Positions 58,617 to 64,000 of a stretch of 64,000 nt of DNA are shown piece after piece. The first letter of the stretch is position 1. Every line of letters starts with the position of its first letter. The notes under the pieces were generated by a model, which had not been told where the DNA came from, did not search any database, and worked only from the letters and a program-made list of their open reading frames with translations. The position numbers were made by a program, and so were the translations under genes. This stretch comes from Arthrobacter humicola (GTDB lineage Bacteria > Actinomycetota > Actinomycetes > Actinomycetales > Micrococcaceae), in NCBI RefSeq assembly GCF_022803015.1, contig NZ_JAFKON010000009.1:62001-126000 (forward strand), in the 5' to 3' direction.

Positions 58617-58866
58617 TTCGCGCGGCAGGGCTAGTTCTCTATTCCCGGCATAGGACACGGGACATGTCCATTCTTGGTCGCGGCGGCAGGGCTGTTTCCC
58701 GATCCGCGGCATAGGACACGGGACATGTCCATTCTTGGTCGCACCGGCAGGGCCGTTTCCCGATCCGCGGCATAGGACACGGGACATGTCCATTCTTGGT
58801 CACGGCGGCAGGAGTCGTCCCTCGAACCCGGCCTCGAGCGCGGGACATGTCCAGCGTTCGGCCCGG
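58599..58866. repeat. 61-bp tandem repeat array
   Basis: Units begin CGGCAGGG at 58623, 58684, 58745 and 58806 (exact 61-bp period); the second and third are nearly identical, the fourth is degenerate. Each unit contains the perfect palindrome GGACATGTCC followed by ATTCTTGG and TCGCGG, which matches the ends of the inverted-repeat elements. The array begins inside the 3' end of the membrane-protein gene. Units are contiguous, so this is not a CRISPR. Confidence 0.88.
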
Positions 58867-58921
58867 TCGGTGGACAACTTGCCATTTTGTCCATCCCTCA
58901 AGTCCAGGGGAGAGCATGTCC
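58842..58921. repeat. inverted-repeat element, copy 5
   Basis: GGGACATGTCC (58842-58852) to GAGCATGTCC (58912-58921) with the family's internal GGTGGACAA; 80 bp. It abuts the tandem array and ends 15 nt before the TPR gene stop. The whole 58617-58935 gap is repeat DNA with no gene. Confidence 0.7.
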
Positions 58922-58935
58922 AGTTCAGTGCGAAG

Positions 58936-59958
58936 TCAGGGTACTTCGGTCAGGAATTCAAGGGCCTGTTCCGCACGTTGGGAGGCTCCTGCTTTCTCAA
59001 AGTAGTCGGCAGCTTCCATCAGGTACTTCCGGGCTTCGGCCCGGTTCCCCAAGGAAGCATGGGATCGGCCCAGAAGCAGGAATGCCTCGCCCAGAATCTG
59101 CGGGGAAGGCGTGTCCAGATCAACACAGATCTGTTCGAGCAGTACGGCTGCGGCGGCGGATTCGCCTGCAAGGTAGTTCCAGTGGCCTCGATTTAATTTC
59201 AGTAACAAGAAATCGTTGGGGCTGCCGCCAATGACGTCTGTGGCGAGTTCCGCGCGTTCAATGCAGCGCAGGGTGTCCGCGTCCGCAACATCGGCGGCGA
59301 GCCGCATGGCCGCTGAGGCTTTGTTGAATTTAGCCCAAACAGTGAGGTTCCGGGCTGGCGAAAAAGTGGCCGCGGCGAGCTCGTGATAGTGCAGCCCCTC
59401 GGCGACCTTACTGCAAAGAAACGCGACGTTTCCAATGACCCAGTAGGCCTTGCCCACCAACTGGTCATCCACTTCGCCCGAAATGATTTCGGCCATGATG
59501 AGGCTTTCGGTCCATGCTTCGTCGAGTCGCCCGCTATCCGCGAGGGCCGCGATAAGCGCCTGGCGGGCTTTTACGGCGATCTCGATGTCGTCTTCGCCGT
59601 TCAGGAGGTCGGCCGCTGCCCTGGCCTCATCCGCCGCTTGTTCCAGGCGCCCGAGTCCTTGATGCGCCTTGGCGAGGAGGATATGCACCTGCGCTTGGAG
59701 TTGCGGCATTGCATCGCCGGGTTCCGCAAGTAGGGCACCGGCAACATCTGCGCTGGCTTCAAAGTCACCCGCGGCAAGCAGGCACTCGGCACGAAACAAT
59801 GTCATGTTCCACCAGGACGCGCCATCGCCATCCACCCGCCCGATTTCGGCGGCCGCCTGCGCAGCAGTGGCGGCCTCTCGGAACTCGTGATTAGACCGGT
59901 GTTCGCGCGCCTGCAGCTCTGCAGTGGCGTACGAGGGCGAAACGGAGCTCTGTTGCAT
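58936..59958 (-). CDS. TPR-repeat protein, candidate peptide receptor
   Basis: 340 residues, almost entirely tetratricopeptide-like helical hairpins (A-W/L-G-Y-A patterns such as QAQVHILLAKAHQGLGRLEQ and EAFLLLGRSHASLGNRAEA). No HTH, signal or enzymatic domain is visible. Size and all-TPR make-up recall Rap proteins of bacilli. It is divergent from a tiny secreted-peptide gene 217 nt away. No ribosome site precedes ATG 59958; a GATAAT box 6 nt before it suggests a leaderless mRNA. Third positions are less GC-rich than neighbouring genes, hinting at transfer. Function unknown. Confidence 0.8.
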   Translation of the reverse strand: MQQSSVSPSYATAELQAREHRSNHEFREAATAAQAAAEIGRVDGDGASWWNMTLFRAECLLAAGDFEASADVAGALLAEPGDAMPQLQAQVHILLAKAHQGLGRLEQAADEARAAADLLNGEDDIEIAVKARQALIAALADSGRLDEAWTESLIMAEIISGEVDDQLVGKAYWVIGNVAFLCSKVAEGLHYHELAAATFSPARNLTVWAKFNKASAAMRLAADVADADTLRCIERAELATDVIGGSPNDFLLLKLNRGHWNYLAGESAAAAVLLEQICVDLDTPSPQILGEAFLLLGRSHASLGNRAEARKYLMEAADYFEKAGASQRAEQALEFLTEVP

Positions 59959-59964
59959 GTCTCA

Positions 59965-59970
59965 ATTATC
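59965..59970 (-). promoter_or_regulatory. -10 box of the likely leaderless TPR transcript
   Basis: GATAAT on the minus strand, exactly 6 nt before ATG 59958, with no Shine-Dalgarno. No clear -35. Confidence 0.5.
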
Positions 59971-60112
59971 CGTTGCCGCGGGAGCGGAAACGAACAAACC
60001 GCGCAAGCAAGACCTGCACAATATTGACTCAGGACTTCCGAAGCTTCGCGCGGATAACACGAAACCACCCATTGCGGAGCGAATCGTTATACAGCGGCGT
60101 GTCGTTTGGCCC

Positions 60113-60118
60113 TATACT
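60113..60118 (+). promoter_or_regulatory. -10 box of the small peptide gene
   Basis: TATACT on the plus strand, 57 nt before the peptide ATG; no good -35. Between it and the gene, AGTCACAT occurs twice (60133-60140 and 60142-60149), and upstream lies the perfect palindrome CGAAGCTTCG (60039-60048), both possible regulator sites. Confidence 0.5.
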
Positions 60119-60175
60119 AAATCTGCACCACAAGTCACATGAGTCACATCAGCCTCTTACGTATCAGGAGTCCTA

Positions 60176-60325
60176 ATGAAGAAGACCATTGCAACACTCC
60201 TCGTCGCCGGTGCGCTGGCCGCCGCTGGCCTGTCTGCCACATCCGCCATTTCGGCTAGCGGCAGCACCTCAGGTCAGGGCTCGGTCGAAGCTGTGAACTG
60301 GTGGCCGGACTCCATCAAGAAGTAA
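60176..60325 (+). CDS. 49-residue secreted peptide, candidate signalling pro-peptide
   Basis: Starts MKKTIATLLVAGALAAAG: two lysines, then a hydrophobic core and a likely Sec cleavage near SAISA, leaving about 22 residues ending VNWWPDSIKK. AGGAG stands 5 nt before the ATG and a hairpin follows the stop, so it is a complete small gene. It resembles Phr-type precursors in size and layout (Sec signal, short mature part with basic end) and is divergent from the TPR protein. No lipobox or Cys. Alternative: a small secreted or antimicrobial peptide unrelated to signalling. Confidence 0.78.
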   Translation: MKKTIATLLVAGALAAAGLSATSAISASGSTSGQGSVEAVNWWPDSIKK

Positions 60326-60342
60326 CGGAGACTGCATTGACA

Positions 60343-60380
60343 GGCGGCGGGTGTCGGAAGTGATTCCGGTACCCGCCGTC
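60343..60380 (+). terminator. terminator after the small peptide gene
   Basis: A stem of 14 bp including two G-U pairs (GGCGGGTGTCGGAA against TTCCGGTACCCGCC) with loop GTGA, extended outward by a few pairs, starting 18 nt after the stop codon. Confidence 0.75.
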
Positions 60381-60431
60381 GATGTTTAACCATCGTTCAA
60401 CCCGCCCCGCCCAACGTCCATCAACCCGGGG

Positions 60432-61964
60432 CTACAAAAGCTTTCCACCCCCCGCAAACAACGCCACAATCTCGCCCGCCGGCGCAGGCCGGCCAAAGTA
60501 GTAGCCCTGCCCGCTGCCGCAGCCCATCTCGCGCAGTACTTCCGCCTGTTCCGCCGTCTCGATCCCCTCGGCCAGCGCCTTCAGGCCGCAGGCGTGGATG
60601 AGGTGCAGCACCGCGGCTACGAAGTCCCGCTGTTGCTCGTCGTCGCCGAGGCCACTGATCAGGCTCCGGTCGATCTTGACCACGTTCACCGGCAGCTTGC
60701 GCAGGTAGCTGATGGAGGAATAGCCGGTCCCGAAGTCATCGATCTCGAGCTGCACGCCGAGCCGGCGAAGGCCGTTGAGCGAATACTGGTCGACGTCGCC
60801 GCCGTTGACCGCCATGGACTCGGTCAGTTCCACGATCAGGTTTGATGCATCCACGCCGGTCTCCCTGAGGATGTCCCGCACATGTTCGATCAGCTCGAGG
60901 TTTTGCAGTTCGGTGGTGGATATGTTGACCCGGACGTTAAAGGTGCTGTCCACCTGCAAGTCCTTCTGCCATTTGCGCAATTGGCGCACGGCATTGCGCA
61001 GCACCCAGTGGCCCAGGTCCACGATCATGCCGGTTTCCTCGGCCAGGGGAATGAACTGATCCGGCATTAGCAGACCGCGCCCGGGGTGGTTCCACCGGAC
61101 CAGCGCCTCCACGCCCTCGATCCTGCCGGTCGCGAGGTCCACCACCGGCTGGTAGTGCAGGGTCAGCTGGTCCTGCCGGATAGCTTCGCGCATTTCCGTA
61201 ACCATGACGCTCTGCAGCCGGCGCGCGTACAGCAGGGCCGGCTCGAAGACTTTGATGCTGCTGTGCTGCTGCGCCTTTGCCGCGTACATGGCCGTGTCGG
61301 CCTCCATGACCAGGTCATCGACGGACTGGCCGGGTTCCGCTATCCGCAGGCCGATGCTCGTTCCGCAGGTGACTTTCAGGTCCCCGACGTCGAGGCTTTC
61401 ACTGAGTGCCTTGAGGATCCTGTTCGCCACCCTGCGTGCCCGGACCAGATTGGACTTCGGCAGCATGACGGCGAATTCGTCGCCGCCAAGGCGCGCCACG
61501 GTGTCAGTCTCGCGGACGGCGTCCTGGAGCCGGCGTGCGATGGCCCGCAGGACGTCGTCGCCGGCGCTGTGCCCCAGGGTGTCGTTAATGCCCTTGAAGG
61601 AATCGAGATCAAGAATCAGGAGGGCCGGCGGCATTTCGCCGCGTGAGGACTCCGCCAGGGCGTGGCTCAGGACCGAGTTCAGTGCGGTGCGGTTGGCGAG
61701 TTGGGTCAGGGGGTCGGTCAGCGCCATGCGTTCGAGCTCCACCTGCGCCTCGCGCAGCATGGCCGTGCGGCTTTCGACCCGCTCTTCCAGCTCCTGGTAG
61801 ATGGTCTGCAGGTCATCGGCCATCAGGTTGATGCCGGCGATGACGGCGGCGACGTCGTCGCGGGCTCCCGAATGCGGGATCCGGGTGCTCAGATCGCCTC
61901 CGGCGATCCGCACGATGCCTTCCACGAGGGCGTGCAGCCTGGGGTCCGGTGCTTCATTCTTCAC
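60432..61964 (-). CDS. cytosolic HAMP-like/GGDEF/EAL cyclic-di-GMP enzyme
   Basis: 510 residues, no membrane segment. An N-terminal HAMP-like helix pair (GGDLSTRIPHSGARDD) and coiled coil (about 1-80) precede a diguanylate cyclase domain with intact LGGDEF. The EAL phosphodiesterase domain carries VEALVRW, ELTESM, DDFGTGYSS, KIDRS and EGIET, all intact, so both activities are possible. It overlaps the STAS-like gene by 11 nt. The operon suggests that the STAS-like protein feeds a signal into it. Convergent with the small peptide gene. Confidence 0.94.
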   Translation of the reverse strand: MKNEAPDPRLHALVEGIVRIAGGDLSTRIPHSGARDDVAAVIAGINLMADDLQTIYQELEERVESRTAMLREAQVELERMALTDPLTQLANRTALNSVLSHALAESSRGEMPPALLILDLDSFKGINDTLGHSAGDDVLRAIARRLQDAVRETDTVARLGGDEFAVMLPKSNLVRARRVANRILKALSESLDVGDLKVTCGTSIGLRIAEPGQSVDDLVMEADTAMYAAKAQQHSSIKVFEPALLYARRLQSVMVTEMREAIRQDQLTLHYQPVVDLATGRIEGVEALVRWNHPGRGLLMPDQFIPLAEETGMIVDLGHWVLRNAVRQLRKWQKDLQVDSTFNVRVNISTTELQNLELIEHVRDILRETGVDASNLIVELTESMAVNGGDVDQYSLNGLRRLGVQLEIDDFGTGYSSISYLRKLPVNVVKIDRSLISGLGDDEQQRDFVAAVLHLIHACGLKALAEGIETAEQAEVLREMGCGSGQGYYFGRPAPAGEIVALFAGGGKLL

Positions 61965-62445
61965 GGGTGTACTGCCTTAGCCACTCAACGGCCGCGGATT
62001 CGGAGGTGAAGAACTGGGCCGGGATCGTCTCGCTTCGGGACCGCAGGAGGTAGTGGGCAATGACCCTGTCCACCGGGCTCTCGCCCACCAGGGCGAACGC
62101 TGTGGCCGCTATGGAACCGCTGTAGACCCGGCGGGCCTCCATGCTGACACCGACGACGCCGGTGATCACCAGGAGCACCGGCATCCGCCGTCCCGCGGCG
62201 AGCGTGCGGACGATGTCGCCGGCGATGCGCGCCTCCGGACCCTCGATCTCCTGGTTGGCGGGCAGCAGGACCTCGATGATTCCGCCGTCGATCATCCGCA
62301 CCCCGATGCTACGGGCGGCACCGTCGGTCGCCCGGGCCGCGGTCACCGCCGCCGCCCCCAGAACGACGCCGGCCGCGGCCGCTGCCGTGTTCGGCAGGCC
62401 CTCCGGCAGCCACCCTTCGGGCCCGGCCAGGGCCTCGAGCGTCAT
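61954..62445 (-). CDS. STAS/SpoIIAA-like (DUF7793-type) protein
   Basis: 163 residues. After an Ala/Gly-rich N-terminus of about 45, the core runs IEVLLPANQEIEGPEARIAGD to the C-terminal PAQFFTSESAAVEWLRQY, the pattern of SpoIIAA/STAS-like small proteins common in Arthrobacter relatives next to GGDEF genes. Probably a regulatory partner of the GGDEF-EAL protein. Start ATG 62445 overlaps the stop of the upstream gene (ATGA). The DUF number is from memory. Confidence 0.78.
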   Translation of the reverse strand: MTLEALAGPEGWLPEGLPNTAAAAAGVVLGAAAVTAARATDGAARSIGVRMIDGGIIEVLLPANQEIEGPEARIAGDIVRTLAAGRRMPVLLVITGVVGVSMEARRVYSGSIAATAFALVGESPVDRVIAHYLLRSRSETIPAQFFTSESAAVEWLRQYTREE

Positions 62446-63020
62446 CGGACCGCAATTCGACGGCGGCGGTCCGCGGAGCCTCGGAGGTCACGGTTCAGCC
62501 GTCGGTCGCCGTGATAGAGAATCGTTTCCCAGTCGACTTCCTCGGCTGTCTTGGCAATCACGGGACTCTCCTTCACTTTCTTGGGCCTGGGACTGACATA
62601 CAGCCAGTTAACCACCCCGAGGAAGACATCCACCGCGGAGTTGAAGGCGCTGTTGGGGCTGAAATGGTCGCGGAAACCGCGAAAGGCTCCTGGGCGGACC
62701 ACACACATTAGGGTCGAAAGCGTCAGGAATATTACGACGACTGGATAGGAAATCGCCCCAACCCGACGCCCGCGAACTGCGTTCGGGTGGTCGGCGTGCG
62801 CTTTCAGGGCGGTGGAAATAACGTAGCTGGTCGGAGCGGTCAGCGAGGTGAGAATTCCTAGCCGAACAGTGACCATTTTGCACATGAACAGTCTCAGATG
62901 ACCAAGCGACAGCGCCCCGGGACGAACTTCGGGGCCCCACTGACGGGGCCGGAACGCAACCTTTTGTTCGGTCGTCACGCTGTCCGCACCGAAGAGCGGC
63001 AAGACTCGCTGATTTAACAT
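62442..63020 (-). CDS. small membrane protein of unknown function, first gene of the c-di-GMP operon
   Basis: 192 residues; two or three hydrophobic segments (VRLGILTSLTAPTSYVIST, AISYPVVVIFLTLSTLMCVV, and a weaker VDVFLGVVNWLYVS), then a basic C-terminal tail. No family recognised. ATG 63020 with GGGGA close by is a tentative start; a later Met is possible. Stop overlaps the STAS-like start. Third-position GC is clearly lower than in the surrounding genes, so it may be a recent acquisition. Confidence 0.6.
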   Translation of the reverse strand: MLNQRVLPLFGADSVTTEQKVAFRPRQWGPEVRPGALSLGHLRLFMCKMVTVRLGILTSLTAPTSYVISTALKAHADHPNAVRGRRVGAISYPVVVIFLTLSTLMCVVRPGAFRGFRDHFSPNSAFNSAVDVFLGVVNWLYVSPRPKKVKESPVIAKTAEEVDWETILYHGDRRLNRDLRGSADRRRRIAVR

Positions 63021-63159
63021 TCGTCCCCGTATGACTGCAAAGTCTGCATACTGGCGCGTTGATGGACAAACCCACACGCCCGCACCGGGATGTTCCGGTG
63101 GGTGCCCTCATGATAATGCAAGGTCAGACCCCTGCCGGTTATCTGACACCCTGAAGCCC

Positions 63160-63957
63160 TCAGCGGGCCTGGGCCCGGGCGAGCTTGCGTGCCGTGCGTT
63201 CGTGCTGGACGCGCTGGGCGATGACAAGGCCTGCCGCGGCGACGCCGACGGTGATGGGATAGCCCATGAGCCGTTCGAGGGCACCGGGTTCCGGCACGTG
63301 CATGCCCGTCAGCCCGCCCGCGATGAGCGCCGCCAGGGACACGGCCCCGCAGCCCAGGATGAACCACCCGAGCGGCGTCTGCCGGAGCCAAAGCCAACCG
63401 AGGATCAGGAGCGCCAGGGCCCCGGCGGCGAAGTACATCAGGGCGCCGGCCACGTGCCAGGCCGATCCCGTGTCCTCGGGCACCAGCCCCACGATGACCG
63501 TTCCTGCCCCGGCGGCGCCGGTCAGCAGCCGGGCGGCGGCCGCTGCCATCACCCCTGCGCCCCAGCGCGCGCGGCCGTGCGCCCGCGCCGGCACCCGGCC
63601 GCGCCGGAGGGGCACTCCGGTCCGCGCGGCACAGCACAGGAGCGCCGAGCCGAGCAGCAGCGCGCCGACCACCATGCCAAGGCCTTGGACCACAAATGAC
63701 GCGTTCATCAGCAGGTGCGCCGGCGAGCAGACGTCCCGGCCGGAGAACTCTCCGCACGCCACGGCGCCGAGGTCGCTGATGTAGCCCGTGCGGCGGCTGT
63801 ATGGCTCCGCTCCCGCCCAGGCGCCGATCACAGCCGACTCGGCCACGAAATACTGCAGCACGCTCAGCTTCGCCAGGGCCCCGACGTAAAACCTGGTGGC
63901 GGCCACATCGGGGTAGTAAAGGGCTCCGGCGGAAAGCTCGGTGGTTCCTGCAGTCAT
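63160..63957 (-). CDS. DUF998-family membrane protein
   Basis: 265 residues with about seven helices. The loop YSRRTGYISDLGAVACGEF and CSPAHLLMNASFVVQG are typical of DUF998 proteins, whose function is unknown. No Shine-Dalgarno precedes ATG 63957; TACGCT sits 6 nt before it (63964-63969), again a leaderless arrangement. The window ends 43 nt upstream. Confidence 0.88.
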   Translation of the reverse strand: MTAGTTELSAGALYYPDVAATRFYVGALAKLSVLQYFVAESAVIGAWAGAEPYSRRTGYISDLGAVACGEFSGRDVCSPAHLLMNASFVVQGLGMVVGALLLGSALLCCAARTGVPLRRGRVPARAHGRARWGAGVMAAAAARLLTGAAGAGTVIVGLVPEDTGSAWHVAGALMYFAAGALALLILGWLWLRQTPLGWFILGCGAVSLAALIAGGLTGMHVPEPGALERLMGYPITVGVAAAGLVIAQRVQHERTARKLARAQAR

Positions 63958-64000
63958 GCCAAGAGCGTAGTACGCGCGCTCACCTTGTATGCTTATATCC

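Noticed and set aside
58599..58866. CRISPR array
   Set aside because: The 61-bp units are directly contiguous, with no unique spacers between short repeats, and no cas genes are present.
58560..58917. Minus-strand open frames with repeated DMSRVLC-type peptides
   Set aside because: They only reflect the 61-bp tandem repeat being almost free of stops; no ribosome site or homology.
58936..59958. TPR protein as an HTH-type RRNPP transcription factor
   Set aside because: No helix-turn-helix is visible at the N-terminus; only a Rap-like, non-DNA-binding role would fit.
1..64000. tRNA, rRNA or riboswitch genes
   Set aside because: I found no cloverleaf-like or known aptamer sequence in the intergenic regions I read; a covariance-model scan would be decisive.

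Overview
The window is GC-rich actinobacterial chromosome. GTG starts, ATGA/GTGA stop-start overlaps, GC-rich hairpins, an ammonium transporter/PII pair and a corynebacterial-style inositol regulon point to the family Micrococcaceae, most likely Arthrobacter or Pseudarthrobacter; this is inference from gene content. I saw no rRNA, tRNA, transposase, integrase, CRISPR array or phage genes. The DNA is core-like chromosome with accessory transport and catabolism modules and, towards the right end, unusual intergenic repeats.

Layout. 0-7.4 kb: acyl-CoA thioesterase, a heterodimeric ABC exporter and a marR-DHA2 efflux operon. 7.5-15.7 kb: a nitrogen/guanidino block with a 2-ketoarginine-decarboxylase-like ThDP enzyme, an agmatinase-family ureohydrolase, glnK-amtB, a lipoprotein, an XRE-cupin regulator and a sodium:solute symporter. 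15.8-19.6 kb: a small acidic protein, an MbfA-like ferritin/VIT1 protein, a matrixin-like protease and a LOG-like protein. 19.7-24.1 kb: an SDR/MFS/GntR catabolic operon, an SRPBCC protein and a PuuD-like amidohydrolase. 24.2-45.8 kb: an inositol regulon. An ABC importer with two Gfo/Idh dehydrogenases and a TIM-barrel isomerase diverges from iolR-iolB, and the long operon tautomerase-iolC-aldolase-iolD-iolA-iolE-iolG-iolH-iolT reads leftward. A MarR/MFS/aldo-keto reductase module sits inside the cluster. 46-52 kb: arsR-AHSA1, sucCD and pcrA. 52.6-58.6 kb: a SWIM/DUF6493-like pair, an inositol-monophosphatase-family enzyme and a membrane protein, separated by short inverted-repeat elements. 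58.9-64 kb: a TPR-only protein divergent from a 49-residue secreted peptide, a c-di-GMP operon (membrane protein, STAS-like protein, GGDEF-EAL) and a DUF998 membrane protein.

How it works together. myo-Inositol (or a stereoisomer or derivative) would enter through IolT and/or the ABC importer, be oxidised by IolG-type enzymes, and pass through IolE, IolD, IolB, IolC, an aldolase and IolA to acetyl-CoA or propionyl-CoA level products. Copies of one operator (core TGTCCTGACA) lie before the ABC operon and before both the tautomerase and iolC, so one GntR repressor (30509-31249) probably governs the set. The guanidino block looks like arginine or guanidino-compound uptake and degradation next to ammonium uptake and PII sensing.

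Most worth a second look: the TPR protein with its secreted peptide (Rap-Phr-like layout, but actinobacterial and without a visible HTH); an ~80-106 bp inverted-repeat element family with a 61-bp tandem array; two further palindromic element types; the SWIM/DUF6493 pair; and the tautomerase inside the inositol regulon.
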